Assembly: GCA_024235175.1 (NCBI GenBank)
Contig: JACKMX010000008.1
Location: 62,001 to 126,000 of the forward strand
DNA from: Chromatiaceae bacterium
GTDB lineage: Bacteria; Pseudomonadota; Gammaproteobacteria; Chromatiales; Chromatiaceae
Direction of reading: 5' to 3'
DNA: 64,000 nt
This document shows, one piece after another, positions 16,452 through 26,436 of this stretch. Made by a program: the position numbers and the translations under genes. Below the pieces are notes generated by a model. The model was not told where the DNA came from. It made no database searches and was given only the letters and a program-made list of their open reading frames with translations. How positions within the stretch are numbered: position 1 is the stretch's first letter; every line of letters begins with the position of its first letter.

Positions 16452-18257
16452 ATGACTGATCTGCAGCATATCCGTAATTTTTCCATAATTGCCCATATCG
16501 ACCACGGCAAGTCCACGATCGCGGACCGTTTGATTCAGATCTGCGGTGGTCTAAGCGACAGGGAGATGGCAGAGCAGGTACTGGATTCCATGGAGTTGGA
16601 GCGCGAGCGTGGGATTACCATCAAGGCTCAGAGCGTCACGCTCGACTATAAGGCGGACAATGGCCAGATTTATCAACTGAATTTTATCGATACCCCCGGG
16701 CACGTTGATTTTTCCTATGAGGTGTCTCGTTCACTGGCTGCCTGCGAGGGAGCGCTGCTTGTGGTGGATGCGGCTCAGGGGGTTGAGGCTCAGAGTGTGG
16801 CAAACTGCTACACCGCGGTGGAGCAGAATCTCGAAGTCCTGCCAGTGTTGAATAAGATAGACTTGCCAGCCGCGGACCCGGAAAGGGTTATAAACGAGAT
16901 AGAGGAGATCATCGGTCTGGATGCCGAGAAGGCCATTCGGGTTAGCGCGAAAACCGGTGTGGGAATTCATGATCTGCTGGAAGAGCTGGTGCGTTTTATT
17001 CCACCACCCAAGGGAGATGCCGAGGCACCGTTGCAGGCGTTGATCATTGACTCCTGGTTCGACCCTTACGTTGGGGTAATCTCTCTTGTGCGCATCAAGA
17101 ACGGCACTCTTCGCCCAAAAAATAAGATGTTTGTGATGTCCACCGGGAGGAGTTATCAGGTTGACAATGTGGGCGTATTTACTCCAAAACGGGTGGAGAG
17201 GAGTGAGCTGAAAGCGGGTGAAGTCGGTTTTGTTATCGCCGGTATCAAAGAGATCGACGGCGTGCCCGTTGGTGATACGCTGACATTGGCAGATCGAATG
17301 GCGGCAGCCCCCTTACCCGGTTTCCAGGAGATTCAACCACGTGTATTTGCCGGACTTTATCCCGTCAGCTCAGACGACTATACGGATTTGCGTGAATCTC
17401 TGCAGAAGCTGAAGTTGAACGATTCGGCACTCCGTTATGAGCCGGAAACCTCCCAGGCGCTGGGATTTGGATTCCGCTGCGGATTTCTCGGAATGCTGCA
17501 TATGGAAATCGTCCAGGAACGTCTCGAACGCGAATATGACCTGGACCTCATCACCACAGCGCCAACGGTGATCTATGAAGTGGTCAAGACAGACGGCGAG
17601 ATTTTTCACATCGATAATCCTGCTGACCTGCCAGACAGTAACCACCTGTTGGAGGTGCGTGAGCCGATCATCGAAGCCCATATTCTGGTTCCGCAGAGCC
17701 ATCTGGGCAACGTCATAAACCTCTGTGTCGAAAAGCGCGGCGTACAGAAAAACATGCAATATCTCGGCGGACAGGTGCAGATCAGCTATGAACTGCCGAT
17801 GAACGAGATGGTTCTGGATTTTTTCGACCGGCTGAAATCGGTCAGCAGGGGTTACGCTTCATTCGAATACTCATTCAAGCGTTTTCAGGTCGCCCCATTG
17901 GTAAAACTTGATATACTCATAAACGGGGAGACCGTGGATGCGCTTTCGGTTATCGTGCATCGGGAACAGGCAGATTTCCGGGGAAGGGATTTAACGGTAA
18001 AGATGAAGGAGTTGATTCCACGCCAGATGTTCGATGTGGCGATTCAGGCAGCAATAGGCAGTAAGATAATTGCGCGCACGAACGTAAAGGCACTGCGCAA
18101 GAACGTGACTGCGAAATGTTACGGGGGAGATATTACCCGAAAACGGAAACTACTGGAGAAGCAGAAAGCAGGTAAAAAGCGGATGAAACAGGTTGGAAAC
18201 GTGGAGATCCCGCAGGCAGCGTTTCTTGCGGTTCTGAAAATCGGCAAAGATAATTAG
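16452..18257 (+). CDS. lepA: Elongation factor 4 (LepA)
   Basis: This ribosomal GTPase (601 aa) acts on stalled or initiating ribosomes. The G domain carries AHIDHGKST (P-loop) at about 13-21, DTPGHVDF, and NKIDLP. The unique C-terminal domain ends in KCYGGDITRKRKLLEKQKAGKKR. The ATG at 16452 gives the usual N-terminus LQHIRNFSIIAHIDHG; a TTG at 16434 lies in the upstream terminator. No clear Shine-Dalgarno is seen before the ATG. Confidence 0.96.
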   Translation: MTDLQHIRNFSIIAHIDHGKSTIADRLIQICGGLSDREMAEQVLDSMELERERGITIKAQSVTLDYKADNGQIYQLNFIDTPGHVDFSYEVSRSLAACEGALLVVDAAQGVEAQSVANCYTAVEQNLEVLPVLNKIDLPAADPERVINEIEEIIGLDAEKAIRVSAKTGVGIHDLLEELVRFIPPPKGDAEAPLQALIIDSWFDPYVGVISLVRIKNGTLRPKNKMFVMSTGRSYQVDNVGVFTPKRVERSELKAGEVGFVIAGIKEIDGVPVGDTLTLADRMAAAPLPGFQEIQPRVFAGLYPVSSDDYTDLRESLQKLKLNDSALRYEPETSQALGFGFRCGFLGMLHMEIVQERLEREYDLDLITTAPTVIYEVVKTDGEIFHIDNPADLPDSNHLLEVREPIIEAHILVPQSHLGNVINLCVEKRGVQKNMQYLGGQVQISYELPMNEMVLDFFDRLKSVSRGYASFEYSFKRFQVAPLVKLDILINGETVDALSVIVHREQADFRGRDLTVKMKELIPRQMFDVAIQAAIGSKIIARTNVKALRKNVTAKCYGGDITRKRKLLEKQKAGKKRMKQVGNVEIPQAAFLAVLKIGKDN

Positions 18258-18372
18258 TATTTGGGCCCGTCATAACATGCGGATGCTCAGCATTAACAAG
18301 TTTTAATCAGACGGCTGGATGCCTGGTGTCACTTCCGCTTAATTTATCGAATAAGAGATATCGCACTACATT

Positions 18373-19188
18373 ATGAATTTTGATTTCCCAACATTTCTGG
18401 TACTGGCCACTTTTGTAACCGGTGCAATCTGGTTGATCGATGCGCTACTGTTCGAAAAGAAACGACGTGTTGCGTCAGCGGAGGAAAAACCGAAAGAGCC
18501 CGTTCTGGTCGAATATTCAAGGTCCTTTTTTCCGATAATACTGGTTGTATTGGTGCTTCGTTCATTTCTGGTGGAGCCGTTTCGGATACCATCCGGATCC
18601 ATGATGCCGACACTGCTGGTCGGAGATTTTATTCTTGTTAACAAGTTTGCGTACGGAATCCGACTCCCGGTGCTGAACCGGAAAGTGATCGAAATAGGGT
18701 TGCCCCAACGAGGTGATGTAGCTGTATTCAGGTACCCGAAAAATCCAACCGTTGACTACATAAAGCGGGTAGTGGGCATCCCCGGAGATATTATCGGTTA
18801 CCAGGATAAGACTCTGTTTGTCAACGGAGAGCCGCAACTGCAAAATCCTGTGGGTACCTACACAGGAACAGGCAGTGGCTCAAGGGAGACCGGAGTGCAG
18901 CGCAATACGGAACAGCTCGGAGAAATTCGTCATGATGTATTGGTGAACCAGCGGGCACCGGATTTTGGTTTTGGCTGCCAGGTTTTGATGCGCGGGCCGA
19001 TAACCATACCCGAAGGGCACTATTTCGCAATGGGGGATAATAGAGACAATAGTAATGACAGTCGTTGTTGGGGCTTGGTCCCGGAAGAGAATCTGGTGGG
19101 AAAAGCATTCGCAATATGGATGAACTGGGATGGCAACAGCCCGGGTTTTCCGATCGCTTGGGGCCGGTTGGGCAACAGCATCAAGTAA
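18373..19188 (+). CDS. lepB: Signal peptidase I
   Basis: This inner-membrane protease (271 aa) removes signal peptides from Sec- and Tat-exported proteins. Two N-terminal transmembrane segments lie at about 6-27 and 52-68. Box B RIPSGSMMPTL supplies the nucleophile Ser76, box D the general base Lys131 (DYIKRVVGIPGD), and box E GDNRDNSNDSR completes the site. It follows lepA, as in most Gammaproteobacteria. Confidence 0.96.
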   Translation: MNFDFPTFLVLATFVTGAIWLIDALLFEKKRRVASAEEKPKEPVLVEYSRSFFPIILVVLVLRSFLVEPFRIPSGSMMPTLLVGDFILVNKFAYGIRLPVLNRKVIEIGLPQRGDVAVFRYPKNPTVDYIKRVVGIPGDIIGYQDKTLFVNGEPQLQNPVGTYTGTGSGSRETGVQRNTEQLGEIRHDVLVNQRAPDFGFGCQVLMRGPITIPEGHYFAMGDNRDNSNDSRCWGLVPEENLVGKAFAIWMNWDGNSPGFPIAWGRLGNSIK

Positions 19189-19215
19189 CAGAGTGCGGAA
19201 GAGGGTGTAGCGATC

Positions 19216-19587
19216 ATGAACAGACACAGACAGAGTGGGATGACGGGTACAGGCTGGCTTGTGGTTCTTGCATTAATTGGCTTTTTCTCGATGTTGATCA
19301 TCAAAATGGCACCGGTATATATGGAACATTTTTCAGTGAAAACCGTGCTCGAATCGCTTAAGGAAGAGCCAATGATCACCCAGAAGTCGGTAGGTGAAGT
19401 GAGGACGATGATTCAGCGGCGATTGAAGGTAAATGGTGTATACGATATGAACAACGATGCCATTAAAATTAAAAAAGAGGGTGGGGTAATGGACGTCGAT
19501 ATCACCTATCAGGTTACCAAGCATATGGCTGGAAACGTGGATGTTCTGATCTCTTTTTCAGATAATATAAAACTGGTTGCTAATTGA
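19216..19587 (+). CDS. DUF4845 membrane protein
   Basis: The protein (123 aa) has one N-terminal transmembrane segment at residues 13-30 and a soluble domain of about 90 residues facing the periplasm. Proteins of this family are consistently found between lepB and rnc, but their function is unknown. The 3' end overlaps the TTG start of rnc, suggesting translational coupling. Confidence 0.85.
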   Translation: MNRHRQSGMTGTGWLVVLALIGFFSMLIIKMAPVYMEHFSVKTVLESLKEEPMITQKSVGEVRTMIQRRLKVNGVYDMNNDAIKIKKEGGVMDVDITYQVTKHMAGNVDVLISFSDNIKLVAN

Positions 19588-20258
19588 TAGAGCCATTGCA
19601 CCAGCTTTGCCGGGAACTTGGCTATCAGTTTGGTGATGAGTCGTTTCTCAAGCGGGCACTGACGCACAGAAGTGCAGCAAATCTGAATAACGAACGCCTG
19701 GAATTTCTCGGAGACGCCATACTCGGTTTTATAGTGGCAGACGAGTTATACCGTGCATTCCCTGATGCAAAAGAGGGGCAGCTCAGCAGATTACGCGCGC
19801 GACTGGTGAAAAAAGAGACACTTGCAGCTATTGCGCGCAGACTTGATCTGGGCATGTATCTGCAACTCGGTGCTGGTGAGCTGCGCACCGGTGGGCACTC
19901 CAGGGACTCGATTCTGGCCGATTCGCTTGAAGCTCTTTTTGCCGCTATATACCTCGATTCAGGCTATCAGTCCGCCCGCAAAATCGTTCTAAACCTCTTC
20001 CGGAAACGAATAGAGGAGTTATCTCCTGAGACACAGGGGAAGGACCCGAAAACCCGTTTGCAGGAGTATCTCCAGGCCCGGAAAAAATCACTGCCAAGCT
20101 ATAACATCATTGAAGTGATTGGCGAACAGCATGATCAGAGCTTTTCCGTGGAGTGCCGGGTTGATGAAATGAATCTTCAGAGTCGTGGATCAGGCAGCAG
20201 TCGCCGTAAGGCGGAACAGATTGCGGCTTCCAATCTGCTGGAGCAGCTGCTCGAATGA
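19584..20258 (+). CDS. rnc: Ribonuclease III
   Basis: This double-strand-specific endonuclease (224 aa) matures rRNA and some mRNAs. The catalytic signature NERLEFLGDAIL is at about 36-47 and the second acidic site DSLEALFAAIYLD at about 114-126. The C-terminal dsRNA-binding domain spans about 153-222. The start is a TTG that overlaps the stop of the preceding gene; it gives the usual length. Confidence 0.95.
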   Translation: MIEPLHQLCRELGYQFGDESFLKRALTHRSAANLNNERLEFLGDAILGFIVADELYRAFPDAKEGQLSRLRARLVKKETLAAIARRLDLGMYLQLGAGELRTGGHSRDSILADSLEALFAAIYLDSGYQSARKIVLNLFRKRIEELSPETQGKDPKTRLQEYLQARKKSLPSYNIIEVIGEQHDQSFSVECRVDEMNLQSRGSGSSRRKAEQIAASNLLEQLLE

Positions 20259-21151
20259 CAAAATCAGCGAGACGCTGCGGGTATTGTGCCATCGCAGGAC
20301 GCCCGAATGTGGGAAAGTCAACCCTGCTGAATCGATTGATAGGCCAGAAGCTGGCGATAACTTCACCCAAACCACAAACCACGAGGCACAGCATTATCGG
20401 TGTCAAGAGCAGGGTGGATGGCCAGATTGTCTATGTCGATACACCAGGTATGCACCAGCGCAGCAATCATGCAATGAATCGGTATCTCAATCAAACCGCT
20501 CGATCGACATTGAGTGATGTTCATATCATCCTGTTTGTTGTCGAGGCATTGAACTGGACTGCTGAAGATGAGTCCGTTCTGATGTCTATTGCGGCAACGA
20601 AGCGTCCCACCATTTTGGTGGTCAATAAGATTGATAGGGTGAAATTAAAGCACCGACTGCTGCCATTCCTCTCCGAAACCGCTGCCAGGATGGAGTTTGC
20701 CGAAGTTTTTCCGGTCTCTGCGAAAAGTGGCGACAATACAGAGTCCCTGGAAAATGCAGTATTGAATCTGTTACCTCCCGGGGAAAACTATTTTCCCGAA
20801 GATCAATTGACAGACCGAAGTGAACGCTTTTTTGCATCCGAACTGATCAGAGAGCAGTTGACCCGGCGCTATGGGAAGGAGATCCCCTACGCGCTTACCG
20901 TGGAAATTGATAAGTTCGAAGAAGATGGTGATCTTTATCGAATTCATGCCTTGATCTGGGTTGAACGGGAAGGGCAGAAGAGTATTATTATCGGCAATAA
21001 AGGCGCTGCATTGAAAGAGACGGCAAGGCTCGCCCGTATCGCTATGGAGAAGCTGTACGGCAAGAAGGTCTATCTCGAAATATGGATTAAAACCAAAAAG
21101 AGTTGGTCCAGTGACGAGAAAGCGTTGATAAATCTGGGTTATAGTGATTGA
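20255..21151 (+). CDS. era: GTPase Era
   Basis: This GTPase (298 aa) binds 16S rRNA and assists 30S assembly. The G motifs GRPNVGKST, DTPGMH and NKIDRV are in order, and the C-terminal KH domain holds ERxGQKSIIIGNKGAALK-like residues. It overlaps rnc by ATGA and recO by eight bases. Confidence 0.96.
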   Translation: MTKSARRCGYCAIAGRPNVGKSTLLNRLIGQKLAITSPKPQTTRHSIIGVKSRVDGQIVYVDTPGMHQRSNHAMNRYLNQTARSTLSDVHIILFVVEALNWTAEDESVLMSIAATKRPTILVVNKIDRVKLKHRLLPFLSETAARMEFAEVFPVSAKSGDNTESLENAVLNLLPPGENYFPEDQLTDRSERFFASELIREQLTRRYGKEIPYALTVEIDKFEEDGDLYRIHALIWVEREGQKSIIIGNKGAALKETARLARIAMEKLYGKKVYLEIWIKTKKSWSSDEKALINLGYSD

Positions 21152-21854
21152 CAGGTTCCTGGATCATCCGGCTTATATTCTCCACCGCAGACCCTTCTCC
21201 AATACCAGTCTGCTGATCGAGTGTTTCACGCTCTCACATGGCCGTCTCCCGGTAGTGGCAAAGGGCGTCAGGAGAGGCAATTCCTCTGCGGCGGGATTAC
21301 TGCAGCCATTCCATCCGCTGCTTATCCGATGGTCGGGCAGGGGTGAAGTCAAGACCCTCATTTTTTTTGAAGCGGCGGCACCCCCACTTATGTTACAGGG
21401 CCGGATTCTCTATTGTGGTTTCTACCTGAACGAACTGCTTGTCCGTCTTCTTCAACGCGAAGATCCTCATGAACGGCTGTTTGTGCTATACGGTTCAACC
21501 TTGTCACAGCTCTCTCAGGGTGAAACCGTGGAACCTGTATTGCGCCGCTTCGAAATAGAGCTGCTCGATCAGTTGGGCTATGGGCTGGTCCTGGATCGAA
21601 ATGGTGCAGATGGTTCTCCTTTGCATCCTGATCAGCGTTATCATTACGAGCTGGATCTAGGGCCGGTGCCCTGCAGTCGGTCTGACCCCTTGGGAATCAG
21701 TGGAGCAACCCTGATAGGGTTGCATAACGGATCGCTTCTGGACAGAGAGATGCAGATTGAAGCACGTGCACTGACCCGTATGGCATTGGGACATTATCTC
21801 GGCGATCGACCACTCAAGAGCCGGGAGCTTTTTCAAACGAATATAGAGAAATGA
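21144..21854 (+). CDS. recO: DNA repair protein RecO
   Basis: This mediator (236 aa) loads RecA on gapped DNA with RecR. The N-terminal OB fold (AYILHRRPFSNTSLLIECFT, GRLPVVAKGVRR) and the helical C-terminal part (FYLNELLVRLLQREDPHERLF) match the proteobacterial family. The start is GTG at 21144, inside the end of era. Confidence 0.93.
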   Translation: MIDRFLDHPAYILHRRPFSNTSLLIECFTLSHGRLPVVAKGVRRGNSSAAGLLQPFHPLLIRWSGRGEVKTLIFFEAAAPPLMLQGRILYCGFYLNELLVRLLQREDPHERLFVLYGSTLSQLSQGETVEPVLRRFEIELLDQLGYGLVLDRNGADGSPLHPDQRYHYELDLGPVPCSRSDPLGISGATLIGLHNGSLLDREMQIEARALTRMALGHYLGDRPLKSRELFQTNIEK

Positions 21855-22579
21855 AACCACAAAATTCTGTCTTGTTGGGAGTTAATATTGATCATGTGGC
21901 AACTCTGCGGCAACAGCGCGGAACACGTTATCCGGAGACGCTGCAAGCGGCGCTGGTGGCGGAACAGGCCGGCGCCGACGCAATTACCGTGCATCTTCGG
22001 GAAGATCGAAGGCATATTCAGGATCGTGATGTCGCACTGTTGAAAGAGACTCTTCAGACGCGGATGAATCTTGAAATGGCCGCAACCGGAGAGATGCTCG
22101 GAATTGCAAAAAAAATCGGACCGGAGGATTGTTGCCTGGTACCTGAAAGAAGGGAGGAGCTGACCACTGAAGGTGGACTGGATGTTGTTTCGAATCAAGC
22201 TTACCTGAAAGATTATTGTCAGGAGCTGGCTGAAGCGGGCTGCCGCGTGTCACTGTTTATTGATGCGGATCCTGCTCAGCTCGACGCTGCTGTCGCTGTT
22301 GGTGCGCCGGTGGTGGAGATACATACAGGGCACTATGCCGACACCAGAGACCGGCTGCAGCGTAAAGCGGAGCTGGAACGCATTATCAGAGCCGTAAACT
22401 ATGGAATAGATCTTGGTCTACAGGTCAATGCGGGTCACGGACTGGACTATAATAATGTCCGGCCAATTGCCTCAATCGCGGGAATAAGTGAGTTGAACAT
22501 TGGACATGCCATCATTTCCCGGGCACTTTTTTCAGGTCTGTCAGAAGCGGTCCGCGAAATGAAAAGGTTGATCGGGTAG
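21851..22579 (+). CDS. pdxJ: Pyridoxine 5'-phosphate synthase
   Basis: This TIM-barrel enzyme (242 aa) closes the pyridoxine ring from 1-deoxyxylulose 5-phosphate and 3-amino-2-oxopropyl phosphate. LLGVNIDHVATLRQQRGT at the N-terminus, HLREDRRHI, VEIHTGHYA and VNAGHGLDYNN are conserved. It overlaps recO by ATGA. The usual follower acpS is absent; three bases further comes the end of an opposite-strand kinase gene. Confidence 0.96.
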   Translation: MKPQNSVLLGVNIDHVATLRQQRGTRYPETLQAALVAEQAGADAITVHLREDRRHIQDRDVALLKETLQTRMNLEMAATGEMLGIAKKIGPEDCCLVPERREELTTEGGLDVVSNQAYLKDYCQELAEAGCRVSLFIDADPAQLDAAVAVGAPVVEIHTGHYADTRDRLQRKAELERIIRAVNYGIDLGLQVNAGHGLDYNNVRPIASIAGISELNIGHAIISRALFSGLSEAVREMKRLIG

Positions 22580-22582
22580 TTG

Positions 22583-25342
22583 CTACGGCGGAGAGCGCCT
22601 GGTTGATTCCGACAGCAGCAACGCTGCCTCTCGTTCCAGCTCGTTCAGCAATCCGGTAATCTCGTTTTCGTGCCCGTTATGTGCCGCTTTTTCCAACGCT
22701 TCGACCAGCCGGTTCATGGCAGGAACGCCGCATATTGCCGTTGCACCATGGAGTCGGTGGACGACTTTAGCCAATCCCGGCCAGTCCCGGTTCGCAGCGC
22801 ATCGCCTGATCGACTCGAGCTGCCCCGGCAGTTCCTCGATAAACCGGTTGAACAGGGTTTCCATCAACTTACTTCTTCCCCCGGCAATTTTCAGTGCAGC
22901 TTCAATGTCCCTGGTTCTGAACGGTTTCGCCTCACTGTCCGTGGAGAAGCGGGAACTGCGGGATCCCACGCGGCTCTTGGAACCAAGCAGCTTATGAATA
23001 ATGCCCCACAATTCAAGCTCGTCAATGGGTTTTACAAGGTACCCGTCGATACCGGCATCGAAAGCCAGCTCTCTGTGTTCCGGAATGACATCCGCGGTCA
23101 ATGCAAGTATCGGCGTCTGTTTACGATCTGAATCCATGGATCGAATAACGCTTGTTGCTTCGCGTCCGTCCATCACCGGCATATGCACATCCATGACAAT
23201 GAGGTCAAATGCCTCCCTGCGTACCTTTTCCACAGCCTCCTTTCCATTTTTCACCTCTGTAATCTCAGCGCCGCTCTCCTTTAGAATGGTGGAAATCAAC
23301 TGCAGATTAACCGGGTTGTCTTCCGCAATGAGAAAATGACGACCGGAATAATCAGGAACAGCTGCTGGACCAGACGTATCGGGGCTTTTTTTATCGCCCG
23401 CCAGCAACTCTGTTATGGCACGATGTAAAACGGCGCGAGTACAGGGTTTGCTTATACAGCGGCTTGCTCCCATTCGTTCGAGTTCCTCGATTTCAGAGCG
23501 TTCTGAAGTGCTGGCAATTACCAGCAGCGGAAGTTTGAAGAACGAATTGATGGTCTCTATCATTGTTTCTGCAGCACCACTCTTGATCTGGTTGTTGGTT
23601 ACTCCCAATACAACCAGGTCGGACTCATCGGGCCCGCTTTTCACCAATCCATCCATATCTGTCTTTCTCACTTCCAGACCGATCGCAATGAGGTCATGCT
23701 GCAACGACAGACCGGAGTATCCGTAGCTGTCGATAAAAATGCAGCGCTCTCCGGACAAGGTGATTGATGAAGTATCCGATTTTTGCTCCTGTGACTTTGT
23801 CAAACCCAAAGCAACCCGAAAACATGAGCCTTCTCCCTCGGTGCTATCGAGTTCAATATCACCATTCATGGATTCAGCCAGTTTCCGGCATATACTGAGA
23901 CCCAATCCTGTTCCGCCATACATGCGGCTTGTTGCAGCGCTGCCTTGTTGAAAAGAGGTAAAAATTTTCTCTCTGAACTTGTTTGCTATGCCTATTCCGG
24001 TATCCGTTACTGTGAAATGGAGTACACACTTCTCTTCGGTCTCCTCCTCCAGCATTACCCGAACGATGATCTCTCCTTTTTGGGTGAATTTAATGGCATT
24101 ACCCAATAGGTTCATAAGAATCTGTCTTATCCGGGTCTCATCCCCGATCAACTGCTCAGGCACATCCCGGTAAATTAAAAGGGTTAGCTCAATGCCTTTT
24201 GCATGAGCATCCGGCGCCAACAGAATAACCGGGTTTTCAAAGCAGTCGCGAATGTTGAAAAGTGCATTCTCGGGTTCCAGCTTTCCGTGTTCGAGTTTTG
24301 AATAGTCCAGAATATTGTTGATTATTCTCAGCAGATTGATGGCTGATTTTTCGATGGTTCTAACCAGATCCTTCTGCTCTTCGCTCAATTTGGATTTCAA
24401 CAGGAGTCTGGAAAAACCGATTACGCCATTCATGGGAGTGCGTATCTCATGGCTCATGTTGGCCAGAAAATCAGACTTCACCTTACTTGCCCTGAGGGCG
24501 CTCTTACGCGCCAGATCCAGCTCGACATTCTGGATCTCAATCGCCTCCATGCTTTGAGTCAGGTCGGCGGTTGCCTGTTCAATTTGCTGTTGCAGCGTAT
24601 CCTGAGAGTGTTGCAATGTATCAGCCATTGCATTGAAACCCACTTCAAGACTGCGCAATTCGCCTGTCGAAACTTCCGGTACGCGGACATTAAAATCGCC
24701 ATGTCGCATCCTGATTACCGACTGAGTGAGTCGTACCAACGGTCGGATTATCGACTGGCTGAGACCGATGGCGATCAGCCCGGTAATGATTATCCCTGTC
24801 GCCAGCATCAGCAGGCTGTTCTGAACGATGCGATGCTGTTCCTTCTGTAAACGGGCATCAGTCAGTTTCACCGTTACGCTGCCTATCTGAAGGCGTGTTT
24901 CCAAAGGCTGAAATTCGACCTCCATCTGATCCGGATAGTCGGCTAATTTTTCGCTTGGGATAAAAAGTGAAAAAACCGGAGAGGAGAAGCTGCTGATACT
25001 GGTGTTGTTGGCACTGAGCGGTTTCTGCTCGTCTACATGTTCCAGGTGAGAAAGTACACTGCCAGTCGCATCGGTAACCGTAACAGAAACAACATCAGCC
25101 TGCTCCATTATTGTGTTCAGTGCACTCCTCAGGATCTCTTCGTTGCCTGTGAATATTCCATAGATACTTAATGATGCCGAATGATCTGCAATAGCCTTGC
25201 CGCGCTCCTGAAAAGACTGGTTCAGGTTCGCGAGCTGGGCGTTGATGATATAGACTGTCAGAGTAAGCGCCATGATCGCAGCAGGCAGAATCCCCAGCAG
25301 CAGTGAGCGGGTTTTGATTCTCGATAATCTCCGGAAAATCAT
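22583..25342 (-). CDS. barA: BarA/GacS-type hybrid sensor histidine kinase
   Basis: The 919-aa protein has the BarA architecture: TM1 about 13-33, periplasmic sensor region about 34-172, TM2 about 173-196, HAMP, HisKA with phospho-His298 (MSHEIRTPMNG), and HATPase (NLLGNAIKFT, DTGIGI, GGTGLGL). A degenerate receiver at about 532-650 lacks the Asp motif. A full receiver at about 668-788 has Asp718, and an HPt domain has His862 (VVHRLHGATAI). BarA/GacS relays to UvrY/GacA to control small RNAs and lifestyle switches. Its start overlaps the stop of the binding-protein gene upstream. Neighbours pdxJ on one side and cysM and rlmD on the other fit the conserved barA context. Confidence 0.9.
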   Translation of the reverse strand: MIFRRLSRIKTRSLLLGILPAAIMALTLTVYIINAQLANLNQSFQERGKAIADHSASLSIYGIFTGNEEILRSALNTIMEQADVVSVTVTDATGSVLSHLEHVDEQKPLSANNTSISSFSSPVFSLFIPSEKLADYPDQMEVEFQPLETRLQIGSVTVKLTDARLQKEQHRIVQNSLLMLATGIIITGLIAIGLSQSIIRPLVRLTQSVIRMRHGDFNVRVPEVSTGELRSLEVGFNAMADTLQHSQDTLQQQIEQATADLTQSMEAIEIQNVELDLARKSALRASKVKSDFLANMSHEIRTPMNGVIGFSRLLLKSKLSEEQKDLVRTIEKSAINLLRIINNILDYSKLEHGKLEPENALFNIRDCFENPVILLAPDAHAKGIELTLLIYRDVPEQLIGDETRIRQILMNLLGNAIKFTQKGEIIVRVMLEEETEEKCVLHFTVTDTGIGIANKFREKIFTSFQQGSAATSRMYGGTGLGLSICRKLAESMNGDIELDSTEGEGSCFRVALGLTKSQEQKSDTSSITLSGERCIFIDSYGYSGLSLQHDLIAIGLEVRKTDMDGLVKSGPDESDLVVLGVTNNQIKSGAAETMIETINSFFKLPLLVIASTSERSEIEELERMGASRCISKPCTRAVLHRAITELLAGDKKSPDTSGPAAVPDYSGRHFLIAEDNPVNLQLISTILKESGAEITEVKNGKEAVEKVRREAFDLIVMDVHMPVMDGREATSVIRSMDSDRKQTPILALTADVIPEHRELAFDAGIDGYLVKPIDELELWGIIHKLLGSKSRVGSRSSRFSTDSEAKPFRTRDIEAALKIAGGRSKLMETLFNRFIEELPGQLESIRRCAANRDWPGLAKVVHRLHGATAICGVPAMNRLVEALEKAAHNGHENEITGLLNELEREAALLLSESTRRSPP

Positions 25343-26343
25343 TTGCCCTCCAATTGTTCGAGGTGTTGCTTCAACTCAGTCGATTCCGGCAGGTTGATAT
25401 TCAGTGAACGAGCCACGTTTCTATTTATCTCTATGCTGAAGTATCTGGGATACTCCGGGGAGCGGATTCCACCGGTAAAGACAAACTGCCGGATGCTCTC
25501 GGCGATATGCATTGCAATATCTGATGGAGTCGAATGGACCGCCAGCATGGCACCCGCCTTGACATAGGACGCCGAGAAACCGACAACCGGTATCTGATTG
25601 TGATAACTGGAAAGAAGAATATTGAAAATGGTATTCCGGTTGTAAATAACAGGGTCCGGCAGCGCCAGAAGCATATCACTGCCATCCAATACCCTTCTCA
25701 AGGCGGGGCCTACATCACCCTCTTTGGTTACAGATTCCAGTAAGAGGGGAACTCCGATGTTTTTCGCAGCGCTCTCAAGTTGCATGCGAGACGCTGTAGT
25801 GGCAGGCCCCAGCAACACGCCCAACACTTGATTGTCTCGCATGATCAGCTTGATCAGATTGAGTTGCCGGGTGATTGGTTGATCCAGGTAGATCACGGAA
25901 ACTCTGTTTGAAGTTTCGTCGAGATTAAGAGAAACGGCGGAGGATTTTGGAATCAGCGTGTAGAGCTTGGGAATCGTGGTTTCAGATTTGGAGATGAGTT
26001 GTGCCGCTTTTACTCCTATTGTTACGATTAGTTTCAGACCGGGTTTATATGTTCTCAATATTTCATCGATCGGTGTGTCATCAATGTCCAAATGTTTGAT
26101 CTGAAGTGTTCTGCATTCGGCGCAAATTGATTCAAGATCGGAAAGAATGGTCGAAGATATGTTCTCGTAAACAGACGAATTGCCATGGTGAAGGATCAGT
26201 ATGATTTGTGAAGTTGAAAGCCCCGGCAAGGGGATCAGGGTTAGAAGCGCGGTAACAAGGAATTCCCGGAAGTGCAAATAGTCCCATAAAGGATGCTTGG
26301 CCAACCGCCAACGACGGGTGTTGGTCCGGCGGTTTGTCTTCAT
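25339..26343 (-). CDS. Periplasmic ABC-type substrate-binding protein (ABC_sub_bind family)
   Basis: The 334-aa protein has a basic N-terminus and a hydrophobic signal-like stretch (FLVTALLTLIPLPGLSTSQ, about 28-46). A two-lobed periplasmic-binding fold of the ABC_sub_bind/TrpX type follows; typical pieces are LIVTIGVKAAQLI, SVIYLDQPITRQLNLIKLI and GVLLGPATTASRMQLE. No permease or ATPase gene is adjacent. Instead it overlaps the barA-type kinase by ATGA and follows a TonB receptor gene by 93 bases, so it more likely presents a ligand to the kinase than feeds a transporter (inference). Confidence 0.72.
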   Translation of the reverse strand: MKTNRRTNTRRWRLAKHPLWDYLHFREFLVTALLTLIPLPGLSTSQIILILHHGNSSVYENISSTILSDLESICAECRTLQIKHLDIDDTPIDEILRTYKPGLKLIVTIGVKAAQLISKSETTIPKLYTLIPKSSAVSLNLDETSNRVSVIYLDQPITRQLNLIKLIMRDNQVLGVLLGPATTASRMQLESAAKNIGVPLLLESVTKEGDVGPALRRVLDGSDMLLALPDPVIYNRNTIFNILLSSYHNQIPVVGFSASYVKAGAMLAVHSTPSDIAMHIAESIRQFVFTGGIRSPEYPRYFSIEINRNVARSLNINLPESTELKQHLEQLEGK

Positions 26344-26436
26344 AATTTAGATGGTCAGCAATGTCATGGACTTATTTCGAATGCACTGTTCTGACACTGC
26401 ACGATTCCACTTCCGGTTTGTACTCGATAGTTCGTT

